Of a stretch of 64,000 nucleotides of DNA, positions 32,670-45,936 are shown piece by piece (positions within the stretch are counted from its first letter, which is position 1; each line of letters opens with the position of its first letter). The stretch covers positions 1-64,000 of the forward strand of contig JAEMSX010000007.1 of NCBI GenBank assembly GCA_016462645.1. The letters run 5' to 3'. The stretch is from Thermoleophilaceae bacterium. GTDB taxonomy: Bacteria > Actinomycetota > Thermoleophilia > Solirubrobacterales > JACPNS01. Made by a program: the position numbers and the translations under genes. The notes below the pieces were generated by a model that was given only the letters and a program-made list of their open reading frames with translations, searched no databases and had not been told where the DNA came from.

Positions 32670-33326
32670 CTACGCGAGCGGCTTTTTCAGCGCCACGCCC
32701 GCGCGACGGGGAAATCGGTCGTCGGTGGGCTGCGTTTTCTGCGCCACGTAGAAATGGCGCGCCCGGGACCCCTGGAAGGGTTTCGTCGCCGTCAGTTCGC
32801 CCGGCGCGAAGCCGAGAATCTCGGCAGTTGCGTCCGCGGCGGCAAGCTCGACCTGATCCGGCGAGCCCTTCCACGCGACCAGATGTCCGTCCCGGCGCAG
32901 GAGCGGGGCCGCATACTCCAGCAGAACGCCGAGCTGCGCGAGCGCCCGGGCCGTGACCACGTCATAGGCCTCGCGGTGGGGCGAACCGATCGCGGCGAGC
33001 TCCTCAGCCCTTCCCCAGACACAATCGACGTTGTCAAGCTCGAGTTCGCGCGCGAACTTTCCCGCGACTTCCATCTTCTTGCGGACGCTGTCCACCAGCG
33101 TGATCTGCGTCTCTGGAAGCATCACCGCCAGAACCAGGCCGGGAAATCCCGCTCCGGAGCCTATGTCGACAATGCTGCCGGCGTCCCGGATCGCGGGTAT
33201 CTCCAGGCCGGCGAGGCTGTCGGCGATGTGGATCTTTCGCGCATCGGCGGCGGTCTTCACCGCCGTGCCGGATATCTCCAGCCCGACAGACCACTCAGCG
33301 ATCCGTTCGAGTTGCTCCTGCTCCAT
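32670..33326 (-). CDS. rsmG: 16S rRNA (guanine-527-N7) methyltransferase RsmG
   Basis: The 218-residue protein (GidB) methylates G527 of 16S rRNA. The SAM-binding motif is IVDIGSGAGFPGLVLAVMLP (residues ~68-87), with TLVDSVRKKMEVAGKFARELEL and VVTARALAQLGVLLEYAAPLL following. Gene order with jag, yidC and parAB is classical. In other bacteria rsmG loss gives low-level streptomycin resistance, which is known of the family. Confidence 0.95.
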   Translation of the reverse strand: MEQEQLERIAEWSVGLEISGTAVKTAADARKIHIADSLAGLEIPAIRDAGSIVDIGSGAGFPGLVLAVMLPETQITLVDSVRKKMEVAGKFARELELDNVDCVWGRAEELAAIGSPHREAYDVVTARALAQLGVLLEYAAPLLRRDGHLVAWKGSPDQVELAAADATAEILGFAPGELTATKPFQGSRARHFYVAQKTQPTDDRFPRRAGVALKKPLA

Positions 33327-33336
33327 GGAACGGAGC

Positions 33337-33350
33337 GTAAAACGTGAAAC
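33337..33350 (-). promoter_or_regulatory. Degenerate parS-like sequence
   Basis: GTAAAACGTGAAAC matches the parS core GTTTCACGTGAAAC at 11 of 14 positions. One half-site (ACGTGAAAC) is perfect and the other is altered at three bases. It sits between jag and rsmG, within 3 kb of parB. It may be a weak or decayed ParB site, or chance. Confidence 0.3.
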
Positions 33351-33352
33351 GG

Positions 33353-33853
33353 TCAGGATCCAGCAGGCGTGACGACGATCCGACGGTCCGGATCCTCACC
33401 AACGCTGTGCGTGTCAACGTCGCCATTGTCGATCAGATAGTGGTGCACGCTGCGACGCTCGTTTGAAGTCATCGGCTTCAGCTCCACTGCCTGACCGGAC
33501 GCGAGCGCATCACGAACAGCGCGATCGGCAAGATCAAACAGTTCTTCTTCGCGGGCAGCGCGGTACTCATCGATGTCGACCGACACGCGGCGACGATCGT
33601 CGGGATCGACTGCCTTGGCGCTGACCAGATATGCGATCAACTGAATCGCATCGAGAGTCTGAGCGCGACGACCGATCGCGAATCCGAGGTCGTCCCCGGT
33701 GACGTCGATATTGATGTCTTCTTCTTCCTGAGAAAAGGCGACCTGGGCCTCGAGCCCAGCGCCGGCGAGGATGTCGCGAACGATGCTCGCCGCGACCTCT
33801 GCCTGGCGGGTGTCCGTGCCGGGAGCTTCGTTCGTTGTTTCAGTGTCAGTCAT
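33353..33853 (-). CDS. khpB: KH-R3H RNA-binding protein Jag/KhpB
   Basis: The 166-residue protein has a KH domain with the GxxG loop in GFAIGRRAQTLDAIQLIAYLV (residues ~58-78) and an R3H domain ending MTSNERRSVHHYL (~128-140). The Jag N-terminal domain found in many Firmicutes is absent. It is instead preceded by a short acidic segment. Family members bind RNA and influence cell division and envelope gene expression. It is encoded between yidC and rsmG in the conserved cluster. Confidence 0.9.
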   Translation of the reverse strand: MTDTETTNEAPGTDTRQAEVAASIVRDILAGAGLEAQVAFSQEEEDINIDVTGDDLGFAIGRRAQTLDAIQLIAYLVSAKAVDPDDRRRVSVDIDEYRAAREEELFDLADRAVRDALASGQAVELKPMTSNERRSVHHYLIDNGDVDTHSVGEDPDRRIVVTPAGS

Positions 33854-33867
33854 AAGTGTTTCCCCGT

Positions 33868-34695
33868 TCAGCGCCTACGCCCAGAACGCTTTTTCTTCGT
33901 CTTGGGCGGTGGAGGCGGAGCCTTGGTCGGCTTCTTGTCGACAAGTGCCGCGCCGCCGGAAGTTACCACCGCTGCGTCGTCATCGCCGGACGATGAGACC
34001 AGCACCGGGTCGCCCTGGCGGATGCGCATCCACTTGACCACGAACGACTGACCCAGGGTCCAGAAGTTCGTCGTGATCCAGTACAGGATCAGGCCGGCCG
34101 GGAAGTGGATGATGAACGGCACAAAAATGAACGGCAGAGCCAGCATCAGGCGACGCTGCATCTGGTCGGTCGCCGTGGAGAGCGAGACCAGTGTCGAACC
34201 CAGCTGCGAGCCGACGTAAAGAACCAGAAGCACGACCAGTTCGGTGCCGGTCGGATCCTTGGTCAGGTTCGGGATGAAGAACCAGCTGGGATCCGTCGCA
34301 TTCATGGCGACCTGCAGCGACGGCTCGCGCAGCGCGTAGAACATCGCGATGAAGAACGGCATCTGCAGGAGCAGTGGGAAACAGGAAGCAAGCGGGTTGA
34401 TCCCGTGTTCCTTGAAGAACTTCATCAGTTCCTGCTGCTTGCGTTGCGGATCGTCCTTGTACTTCTCGTTCAGCTCCTTGATCTGGGGCTGATACTGCTG
34501 CATGTGCAGCATGCTCGTGACCTGCTTGTAGGTCAGCGGCAGCAGCAGAAGACGGACGATGACCGTGAGCAGGATGATTCCCCAACCCCACGGGATGCCC
34601 CAGGAGTAGAACTGACGCAGCGCTTCATCGAGGATGTCGCTGATCGGAGCAACGATGTCCTGGATGATGTTCGCGTAGGGGACGACGTAGTTCAC
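33868..34695 (-). CDS. yidC: Membrane protein insertase YidC
   Basis: The 275-residue YidC/Oxa1 protein of the short Gram-positive type lacks the large periplasmic domain. The conserved hydrophilic-groove arginine lies in LTVIVRLLLLPLTYKQV. The cytoplasmic coiled-coil hairpin is QPQIKELNEKYKDDPQRKQQ, followed by CFPLLLQMPFFIAMFYALRE and further helices, with a Lys/Pro-rich tail (KTKKKRSGRRR) that may contact ribosomes. The N-terminus starts directly with the first helix and has no lipoprotein signal. Its start overlaps yidD by four bases. Confidence 0.95.
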   Translation of the reverse strand: MNYVVPYANIIQDIVAPISDILDEALRQFYSWGIPWGWGIILLTVIVRLLLLPLTYKQVTSMLHMQQYQPQIKELNEKYKDDPQRKQQELMKFFKEHGINPLASCFPLLLQMPFFIAMFYALREPSLQVAMNATDPSWFFIPNLTKDPTGTELVVLLVLYVGSQLGSTLVSLSTATDQMQRRLMLALPFIFVPFIIHFPAGLILYWITTNFWTLGQSFVVKWMRIRQGDPVLVSSSGDDDAAVVTSGGAALVDKKPTKAPPPPPKTKKKRSGRRR

Positions 34696-35021
34696 AGCGC
34701 TGCCCCGTGATGCTTGTGACTTTCCTCACAAGCGTGAGAGTGCTGCTTGAACAGCTTCTGATCCTCGACGTAGTCAAATCCGCCGTCGCTGAAGGGGTTG
34801 CAGCGCACCACTCGCCATGCGGCCAGGATCGAACCGCGGATCGGTCCGTACTGCTTGAGCGCGTCGACGGCGTACGTCGAGCAGGTCGGGTAGTAGCGAC
34901 AGCGCGGCTGGATGAACGGCGAGATCAGCTTGCGGTAGGCGAAAACCGGCAGCAGCAAGGGGAAGATTGCGACCTTGCGCAGGCGCGTACCGAGAGTCGG
35001 GCTGGAACTGGTCGAAGTCAC
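34692..35021 (-). CDS. yidD: Membrane protein insertion efficiency factor YidD
   Basis: The 109-residue protein contains the complete YidD signature: FAYRKLISPFIQPRCRYYPTCSTYAVDAL, followed by RGSILAAWRVVRCNPFSDGGFDYV. Conserved cysteines are in RCRYYPTCS and RCNP. It assists YidC-dependent insertion at the membrane. It lies 20 bases after rnpA and overlaps yidC. The His-rich C-terminus (HSHACEESHKHH) is outside the family core. Confidence 0.93.
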   Translation of the reverse strand: MTSTSSSPTLGTRLRKVAIFPLLLPVFAYRKLISPFIQPRCRYYPTCSTYAVDALKQYGPIRGSILAAWRVVRCNPFSDGGFDYVEDQKLFKQHSHACEESHKHHGAAL

Positions 35022-35041
35022 TGGAGGAAAGGTGTGGGTGG

Positions 35042-35416
35042 CTACTGGCCGGCCGAAATCAACTCAGAGAGTGAATCTCTGACTCCGTGCATCCCGTCTC
35101 GTTCAAGCAATTCGACGATGTCGGGACGCGCGAGCACGACGTAGTCTAGGCCGTCCGCCATGTTCGGCTCCAGTTGATCGAGCGCCTCCCGGATCGTGCG
35201 CTTGACGCGGTTGCGTATCACGGCGTTGCCGATCTTGCGCCCGACGGAAACGCCGAAGCGCGAATCCTCATCGGCGCCGTCTCCGCGCGCGAACGAGTAG
35301 AGAACGAGATAGCGGTTCGCCTTCGACCGCCCCTGGCGGTAGACGCGTTGAAACTCCGTGCTGCGAGAAAGGCGACGGCCTTTCCCCCGAGTGGGGCTGG
35401 CCAACGCAGCGGACAT
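35042..35416 (-). CDS. rnpA: Ribonuclease P protein component
   Basis: The 124-residue basic protein supports the catalytic RNase P RNA in 5' tRNA maturation. Family motifs are RLSRSTEFQRVYRQGRS near the N-terminus and the RNR box RFGVSVGRKIGNAVIRNRVKR (residues ~53-73). The start at 35416 is chosen because it lies two bases after rpmH and matches the family N-terminus. Upstream in-frame sequence is an antisense reading through rpmH. Confidence 0.95.
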   Translation of the reverse strand: MSAALASPTRGKGRRLSRSTEFQRVYRQGRSKANRYLVLYSFARGDGADEDSRFGVSVGRKIGNAVIRNRVKRTIREALDQLEPNMADGLDYVVLARPDIVELLERDGMHGVRDSLSELISAGQ

Positions 35417-35418
35417 CG

Positions 35419-35553
35419 CTACGGCGTGAGCCGCTTGCGACCCTTGGCGCGGCGACGCTTGAGTACGTTGCGGCCGGCCGCGCTGCTCATGCGGGCGCGA
35501 AACCCGTGAGTGCGGGCGCGCTTGCGTTTTTTGGGCTGGTAAGTGCGCTTCAT
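35419..35553 (-). CDS. rpmH: 50S ribosomal protein L34
   Basis: The 44-residue protein is very basic and has the invariant start [22 protein letters not shown] and ends [18 protein letters not shown], the standard length for L34. It is the first gene of the leftward rpmH-rnpA-yidD-yidC-jag-rsmG-parAB run and faces dnaA across 237 bases. A minus-strand TACAAT (35585-35590) is a plausible -10 for its promoter. Confidence 0.97.
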   Translation of the reverse strand: MKRTYQPKKRKRARTHGFRARMSSAAGRNVLKRRRAKGRKRLTP

Positions 35554-35790
35554 GAAAGTTCCTAATGAGAAGTCTGGAAGCCGGGATTGTAGAGACTGGC
35601 GCGTACAACATCCACCGGCGGACAAGAAAAACGTTTTTGTGCGAGTTTGCGACCTTCGCACCGACTCGCCGGGGTGACCGCTCAAGACCTCCGTTATAGT
35701 CCGAAACACGGAGCCTGAAGACGTCGTTTTTTCACGCTGCGCCTCTCTTGAATATCTCAAACCGCCGGAACCTTCGGCCCGGAGTCTGCA
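35554..35790. other. Divergent rpmH-dnaA intergenic region
   Basis: These 237 bases carry the promoters of rpmH (minus) and dnaA (plus). I see a possible dnaA -10 TATAGT near 35693, with a poor -35 about 16 bases upstream (GGTGAC), and a rpmH -10 TACAAT at 35585-35590. No good DnaA box is visible, so this gap is less likely than the dnaA-dnaN side to be the origin. Confidence 0.5.
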
Positions 35791-37158
35791 ATGCAGATCG
35801 ACCAACTCTGGTCAAAAACAGATGCCGTTTTTCGCCGTGATGTCTCCGATGACGTCGCAGACATCTGGTTGAGCCAACTGGCCCCGGCAGCGCTCGAGGA
35901 TGGTGTTCTCTATCTCACAGGGACAGACCGCGCCCGCAGCTGGGTGGAGCTCCGGTATGGCCGGGTACTCAACCGCTGCGCCGCCCGCGCGGCTGGCACC
36001 GAACTACGAGTCGTGCTGGTCTCCGAGGATGAACTCCCTGCAAAAGCGCGTATTTCTGCCTCCGAGCCGGCATCCAAGGAATGGCACACCTCTCCGCTTA
36101 ACCCACGCTACAGCTTCGATCAGTTCGTGATCGGCGGCTCCAACCACATCGGTCATGCCGCCGCGCTCGCGGTCGCGGAGCAACCCGCGCAGGCCTTCAA
36201 CCCCCTGTTCGTCTACGGCGCACCGGGTGTTGGAAAGACGCACCTGCTGCACGCGATCGGCAACTACCTGCGCCAGCAGGCGCCGGAGATCCAGGTCCGC
36301 TATCTGACCGCCGAGAACTTCGCCGCGATCTTCCGCAGCGTCCTCCGCGACAACACGATCCAGGACTTCAAGGAGGATCTGCGTCGCAGTGACGTTCTGC
36401 TGATCGACGACGTCCAGTTCCTGCAGAACAAGGTCAAGACGGAGGAGGAGTTCTTCCACACCTTCAACCACCTGCATGAGGCCGGCCGGCAGCTCGTGAT
36501 CACTTGCGACCGAACACCGCGCCAGCTCGATCAGCTCGCCGACCGTCTGCGCGAGCGCTTCGAATCCGGCCTCGTCGTTGAGATCGAGAAGCCGGACGAC
36601 CGCTTGAGGAGCGCGATCCTGCGCAAACGCGTGCGCGTCGACAACATCCCCGTGGACGACGACCTCGCGCTCGACCGCATCGCCGAGCGCGTCCCGGCGA
36701 ACGTCCGCTCACTCGAAGGGGCCCTGATCCGCGTCAGCGCGTTCGCCTCGATGCGCGGTGAGCCCGTGACGACCGAACTGGTCGATGAGCTGCTCGACTC
36801 CCTTCACCCGCACACCGCCGGCGTGAAGACCGAGCACCACACCCCTGAGGTCCCGATTCCGCATATTCAGACCGCCGTCGCTGAGCACTTCGAGCTCTCG
36901 ATCGAAGAACTCCTCAGCAAGGACCGCAGCCGCCGCGTCGCCGGACCCAGGCAGATCGCCATGTATCTGGCATGCGAGCACAGTGGTCAGTCACTGCCGG
37001 CGATCGCTGCCGCTTTCGGCCGCGACCATTCGACCGTCGTCCACGCCCGCGACAAGGTCCGAACCGACCGCAGAAACAATCCCGCTGCCGCTGATGCTGT
37101 GGATAGTCTCAAGGCAGTTATCCACGGTTCCCAGCGGACCGCGGACAAGACCGCGTGA
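35791..37158 (+). CDS. dnaA: Chromosomal replication initiator DnaA
   Basis: The 455-residue AAA+ initiator has domain I at ~1-80, a short linker, and domain III with Walker A GAPGVGKT at 143-150, Walker [11 protein letters not shown] near 203 and [11 protein letters not shown]. Domain IV carries the DNA-binding signature [15 protein letters not shown]. Three DnaA-box-like nonamers lie within or just after its 3' end, so its coding sequence may double as part of oriC. The ATG at 35791 is the family-consistent start. Confidence 0.97.
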   Translation: MQIDQLWSKTDAVFRRDVSDDVADIWLSQLAPAALEDGVLYLTGTDRARSWVELRYGRVLNRCAARAAGTELRVVLVSEDELPAKARISASEPASKEWHTSPLNPRYSFDQFVIGGSNHIGHAAALAVAEQPAQAFNPLFVYGAPGVGKTHLLHAIGNYLRQQAPEIQVRYLTAENFAAIFRSVLRDNTIQDFKEDLRRSDVLLIDDVQFLQNKVKTEEEFFHTFNHLHEAGRQLVITCDRTPRQLDQLADRLRERFESGLVVEIEKPDDRLRSAILRKRVRVDNIPVDDDLALDRIAERVPANVRSLEGALIRVSAFASMRGEPVTTELVDELLDSLHPHTAGVKTEHHTPEVPIPHIQTAVAEHFELSIEELLSKDRSRRVAGPRQIAMYLACEHSGQSLPAIAAAFGRDHSTVVHARDKVRTDRRNNPAAADAVDSLKAVIHGSQRTADKTA

Positions 37159-37217
37159 ATTAGTCTGTTCAAACGCAGAACTGAAGCGGGTTTGCACAGT
37201 TGTCCACATCTTCCACA
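37098..37217. other. Candidate oriC: DnaA-box-like cluster
   Basis: Four nonamers resemble TTATCCACA. These are CTATCCACA on the minus strand (37098-37106), TTATCCACG (37118-37126), TTGTCCACA (37200-37208) and TCTTCCACA (37209-37217). The first two fall in the 3' end of dnaA. The others lie in the 110-base dnaA-dnaN gap, which continues into comparatively AT-rich sequence to ~37262. The gene strands diverge around this region. There are fewer boxes than in Streptomyces-type origins. Confidence 0.6.
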
Positions 37218-37268
37218 TACCAACACCAACAAGAATCAAACAACTTGAATCATGAAGGTTCATCTGGA

Positions 37269-38369
37269 TTGCGACTGAACGTTGATCGAGCGATCTTCGT
37301 CGAGTCGCTTGGTGCGGTAGGCCGCGCGGTCTCCACCCGGTCGATCATTCCGGCGCTCTCCGGGATTCAGCTCCAGGCCGAAACCGGTTCGCTCACTCTG
37401 ACCGCGACCGACGGCGACATCTCGATCCGTTCGAAGATCCCGGCCGAGGTCGAGTCGGGCGGCGTCATCGTCGTCCCCGGTCGGCTGCTCGCTGACGTCG
37501 CGCGCCAACTTCCCGCCGGCGACGTATCGCTGGTCGTCGGCGACGGCGGTCTGCTTGCGCTCGACTGCGGCAGTGCCTCCTTCAAACTGCGCCTGCTCGC
37601 CGCTGATGACTTCCCTGACGTCCAGCCGATCGAGGGCGCGACCGTGACGCTGCCCGTCGGCGAGTTCTCGGAGACCATCGAGCAGGTGGCCCGCTCCGCA
37701 TCGCGCGATGAGACGCGTCCGCACCTCACCGGCATCCTGCTTTCGATCGAGGAGGACAAGCTCCGCTCGGTCGCGACTGACTCCTATCGCCTGGCCGTGC
37801 GCACCACCAAGATCGCCCCGCCGGTGACGCAGAAGATCGAGGCCAACGTCCCCGCGCGCGCCCTGCAGGAGGCCACGCGCATCGCCGACGGTCACGACAC
37901 GATCGAGATCACGCTGGCCGAGCGCCAGATCGCATTCTCCGCCGGCGACACGTTGCTTGTCTCGCGACTGATCGATGGTCAGTTCCCCGACTTCGAGCAG
38001 CTTCTGCCCGACAGCTATGAACACGTGCTCGACATCGACGTCTCAGAACTGCACGATGCGGTCAAGCGCGTCAGCCTGCTCGCGCAGCGCAACACCCCGC
38101 TGAAGGTTGCGCTGTCTGAGGGTGAACTTGAGGTTTCTGCTCAGACCACAGACATCGGTGAAGGTCGCGAGACTCTGCCCGCACCAGACTTCTCCGGCGA
38201 TCCCCTGGAGATCGGCTTCAACCCTGATTTCCTGCGCGACGGTCTCGACAGCGCGCACACCGAACGCGCCAAGTTCAAGCTGATCAGCGCGTTCCGGCCA
38301 GGCCTGATCGTCGCCGGCGAGGACGAGGAGTTCATGTACCTCGTCATGCCGATTCGCCTGAACACCTGA
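37269..38369 (+). CDS. dnaN: DNA polymerase III sliding clamp (beta subunit)
   Basis: The 366-residue clamp is made of three similar domains. Recognisable segments include VGRAVSTRSIIPALSGIQLQA, SARDETRPHLTGILLSIE and the C-terminal LVMPIRLNT. I chose TTG at 37269 because GAAGG lies ten bases upstream and the protein then begins MRLNVDRAIFVESL with normal family length. A longer frame from TTG 37200 would put DnaA-box-like sequence into the coding region. Confidence 0.92.
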   Translation: MRLNVDRAIFVESLGAVGRAVSTRSIIPALSGIQLQAETGSLTLTATDGDISIRSKIPAEVESGGVIVVPGRLLADVARQLPAGDVSLVVGDGGLLALDCGSASFKLRLLAADDFPDVQPIEGATVTLPVGEFSETIEQVARSASRDETRPHLTGILLSIEEDKLRSVATDSYRLAVRTTKIAPPVTQKIEANVPARALQEATRIADGHDTIEITLAERQIAFSAGDTLLVSRLIDGQFPDFEQLLPDSYEHVLDIDVSELHDAVKRVSLLAQRNTPLKVALSEGELEVSAQTTDIGEGRETLPAPDFSGDPLEIGFNPDFLRDGLDSAHTERAKFKLISAFRPGLIVAGEDEEFMYLVMPIRLNT

Positions 38370-38394
38370 GTCGCAGAAAGCATTCGTTTGCGGC

Positions 38395-39480
38395 GTGATT
38401 GTTCAGTCGCTCAGCGCCAGGAACTTTCGCAGCTACGAGCGCGCTCAGGTCGAGCTGGGCGAACGCGTGACCGTCGTGACCGGCGACAACGGCGCCGGCA
38501 AGACCAACCTGCTTGAAGCGCTCTTCTTCGGGTGTGTCGGTCGCTCGTGCCGCACGCGCATCGACGCCCAGGCGGTGCGCTTCGATCAACCCGTCGCTCG
38601 AGTTGAGGTTGAGGGATACGAGTCATCCGACCGGCATTCGATCGCGGTTGCGCTCGATCGAAAAGAGGGCAAGACCTACTTCGCCGACGGCGCCAGAGTT
38701 GAATCACTCGAACCGTTCGAATGGCGACCGCCCACGGCGGTGTTCATGCCGGACCGCCTGGAGCTGATCAAAGGAGCACCAGGCGTTCGCCGGGGACACC
38801 TCGACCAGTTGATCGCCGCCCTGTGGCCCGCGCGACGCGCGAATCGCCGGTCATACGCGGAAGCGCTCGCACAACGCAACGCGCTGCTGTCCCGCGGCAG
38901 CGGTGGCGACCAGCTCGACGTCTGGGACCGCGAGCTGGCGCGTCACGGGCGCGCACTGATCGCCGATCGTCAGGAAGGCGTTGCCGCGATCGAGCAGCGC
39001 TTCGCGGCGATCGGCCTGGAGCTCGGGCTTGAACCGGCACCCACACTTCGCTACCGCACGATCGCCGACGTCGATCCCGAGGACGAAGACGCGTACGTCA
39101 CCGCGCTCGCCGATCGTCGCGAGTCGGACCGCCAGCGCGGCTTCACGACCTTCGGTCCGCATCGCGATGAACTCGTGATCAAGCATCAGGCTCGCGAGGT
39201 GCGAACGTACGGATCACAGGGCCAGCAGCGCATCTCGCTTCTCGCGCTGCTGCTCGCCGAGTGCGAGGCGATCGCCGAGGTGACCGACCGCGGCCCGTTG
39301 ATCCTGCTCGACGACGTGATGAGCGAACTCGATGCGACGCGCCGCCATCTGCTGGTCGAACGCGTCGCCGGCATCGGTCAGGTCTTGATCACGACCACGG
39401 AGATCGAGCACGTTCCGAGCGAGGCCCCGATCGACGCCGTGCTCGCGGTCGCCGATGGACAGGTCGCACCGGCGACGTGA
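38395..39480 (+). CDS. recF: DNA replication and repair protein RecF
   Basis: The 361-residue SMC-like ATPase loads RecA at gaps. Walker A is GDNGAGKTNLLEAL (residues ~29-42), the signature region is YGSQGQQRISLLALLLAE, and Walker B is LILLDDVMSELDATRR. The start is GTG at 38395, immediately followed by IVQSLSARNFRSYERAQ, the family N-terminus. It lies 25 bases after dnaN. Confidence 0.95.
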   Translation: MIVQSLSARNFRSYERAQVELGERVTVVTGDNGAGKTNLLEALFFGCVGRSCRTRIDAQAVRFDQPVARVEVEGYESSDRHSIAVALDRKEGKTYFADGARVESLEPFEWRPPTAVFMPDRLELIKGAPGVRRGHLDQLIAALWPARRANRRSYAEALAQRNALLSRGSGGDQLDVWDRELARHGRALIADRQEGVAAIEQRFAAIGLELGLEPAPTLRYRTIADVDPEDEDAYVTALADRRESDRQRGFTTFGPHRDELVIKHQAREVRTYGSQGQQRISLLALLLAECEAIAEVTDRGPLILLDDVMSELDATRRHLLVERVAGIGQVLITTTEIEHVPSEAPIDAVLAVADGQVAPAT

Positions 39481-39496
39481 TTGGCTACTCACACCG

Positions 39497-39790
39497 ATGA
39501 CCCGTCGCCGCGACCTTTCACCACTCTCAGGCGCCCTCGCCGAAATCACCGCCGGAATGCAGCCGGCCACGGGAATCGCGCGAGTGCAGACCGCGTGGCC
39601 CGAGGCCGTCGGTCCCACGGTCGCAAAATGGGCTGTGCCGGTGTCCGAAAGGGCCGGCGTCGTGACCTTCGCCTGCACCGATTCGATGGTCGCTCACGAG
39701 CTTGAAATGATGAAGCCGGACCTGCTCAAAAAGCTCGAAAAAGTGCTCGACGGCGGGGCACCGACCGAGCTTAAGTTCGTGATCCGGTGA
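39497..39790 (+). CDS. dciA: DciA-type helicase loader (DUF721)
   Basis: The 97-residue protein has the DUF721/DciA domain: VQTAWPEAVGPTVAKWAVPVSERAGVVTFACTDSMVAHELEMM and the C-terminal LKKLEKVLDGGAPTELKFVIR. DciA loads the replicative helicase in bacteria lacking DnaC/DnaI. Placement between recF and gyrB is typical of actinobacteria. The ATG at 39497 is 16 bases after the recF stop. A longer in-frame start at 39455 would overlap recF. Confidence 0.88.
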   Translation: MTRRRDLSPLSGALAEITAGMQPATGIARVQTAWPEAVGPTVAKWAVPVSERAGVVTFACTDSMVAHELEMMKPDLLKKLEKVLDGGAPTELKFVIR

Positions 39791-39814
39791 ATTACTTCAC
39801 ATAACCGTCAAAAA

Positions 39815-39834
39815 CCGCATAACCATGCGGGTTT
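39815..39834 (+). terminator. Possible intrinsic terminator after dciA
   Basis: CCGCAT (39815-39820), loop AACC, ATGCGG (39825-39830), followed by the short GTTT and preceded by an A-run. It lies 25 bases after the dciA stop. The T-tract is weak. The rest of the 221-base gap before gyrB holds a TAGACT (39874-39879), a possible gyrB -10, and a perfect palindrome AACGCCGGCGTT around 39930. Confidence 0.45.
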
Positions 39835-39876
39835 GCGAGTGGCCGGAATGCCAATTTCGTCCGCCCTGAATGCTAG

Positions 39877-45061
<5,185 letters not shown>

Positions 45062-45287
45062 ACCGATCGGCGGAGACGATCGGACCGAACAGGACAACCA
45101 GTATTGGGTCCGATCGCGGGATCGTGCGTCGGGGTCAGATCTCGATACATAAGCATCGACGGTAAGCCTTCTCCTTGAGGGTCTCCGCCACTCAGTTGGA
45201 ATCGGGTGTCTGCCCCTTGCTCCAGCTCATAGTTCCGCCAGATACCGAGAGCAAGGACGCAACCGGGATCTGGCGGAATTTTTTTTT
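45062..45287 (+). ncRNA. Candidate structured RNA or long gyrA 3' UTR
   Basis: The 226 bases after gyrA contain ordered structure. There is a 7-bp hairpin CCGATCG-GCGGAGA-CGATCGG (45063-45083), a small stem near 45139-45155, and then CCTTGCTC (45215-45222). This last element is perfectly complementary to GAGCAAGG (45249-45256) inside the loop of the terminator hairpin at 45233-45278. The two helices would form an H-type pseudoknot just before a nine-U run. I recognise no Rfam family and no strong internal promoter, and no plus-strand gene follows. It is either a 3' UTR or an sRNA. Confidence 0.4.
45233..45287 (+). terminator. Strong intrinsic terminator downstream of gyrA
   Basis: TTCCGCCAGAT (45233-45243) pairs perfectly with ATCTGGCGGAA (45268-45278), followed by nine Ts (45279-45287). 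The 24-base loop is unusually long and carries the pseudoknot partner. It is directional: on the minus strand no T-run follows. It ends plus-strand transcription before the convergent LuxR-type gene. Confidence 0.9.
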
Positions 45288-45297
45288 GCCGCGACGC

Positions 45298-45936
45298 TCA
45301 GTCGATCCAGCCGTGGCGAATCCCTTCAGCGACCGCCGCCGCGCGCTCCGAGACGCCGATCTTGTCGTAGATCCGGGTGAGGTGCGTCTTGATCGTGCTC
45401 TCAGCGAGGTTCAACTCCTTGGCGATCTCGCCGGCTGAGTGACCCATCGCCACCGACTGCAGGATCTCCAACTCGCGTGGGGTCAGCGGCGGCGCGGTAT
45501 CGGTGCGTCGCGCGCGAATCGCTGAAGCGAGGCCTTGGTGCACCTCGGCCGGCAGCACCGTGCGGCCCTGGGCGACGGCCTCGACGGCATCGACGATCTC
45601 GCCCGCTCCGGCCGTCTTCAGTTCGAAGCCGGAAGCGCCCGCCTCGATCATGGCGTAGACGACCTCGCTGTCGCACTCACCCGAGAGCACCAGCACGCGC
45701 GTCTCGGGATGCTCGGCCATGAGCGTTTCCAGAACCTTCGCGCCGGCCAGGTCCGGGAGACCGAGATCAAGCACGCAGACAGTCGGCGGGTTACGCCGCA
45801 CGAACTCGATCGCTTCGCGTCCGAACTCGGTCTGGCCGACGACCAGCATGCCCTCGCGCGCTGAAATCGCGCGCACGACGGCCTCGCGGAACATCGGGTG
45901 GTCATCCACTACCAGTACTGAAACGTTTCCATTCAT
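45298..45936 (-). CDS. LuxR-family (NarL-type) response regulator
   Basis: The 212-residue protein has a receiver domain (residues ~5-120) with acidic pocket VDDH, phospho-acceptor aspartate in CVLDLGLPD, conserved Ser in LVLSGE and a lysine in FELKTAG. A LuxR HTH follows: LTPRELEILQSVAMGHSAGEIAKELNLAESTIKTHLTRIYDKI. Its start overlaps the HD-GYP gene by four bases (ATGA), making it the third gene of a signalling operon whose first gene is a hybrid kinase. Target genes are unknown. Confidence 0.9.
   Translation of the reverse strand: MNGNVSVLVVDDHPMFREAVVRAISAREGMLVVGQTEFGREAIEFVRRNPPTVCVLDLGLPDLAGAKVLETLMAEHPETRVLVLSGECDSEVVYAMIEAGASGFELKTAGAGEIVDAVEAVAQGRTVLPAEVHQGLASAIRARRTDTAPPLTPRELEILQSVAMGHSAGEIAKELNLAESTIKTHLTRIYDKIGVSERAAAVAEGIRHGWID

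Noticed and set aside
35554-35790. rpmH-dnaA gap as the main oriC
   Set aside because: No acceptable DnaA box found there, while four box-like nonamers cluster at the other end of dnaA.
37200-37268. TTG 37200 as the dnaN start
   Set aside because: It would add 23 non-homologous residues encoded by DnaA-box sequence. TTG 37269 has a Shine-Dalgarno and gives the normal length.
45233-45290. GGACGCAA in the gyrA downstream element as a GEMM c-di-GMP riboswitch
   Set aside because: The 5' GEMM half (GCA-RGGCAAACC-like) and the tetraloop receptor helix are absent, and no plus-strand gene follows.
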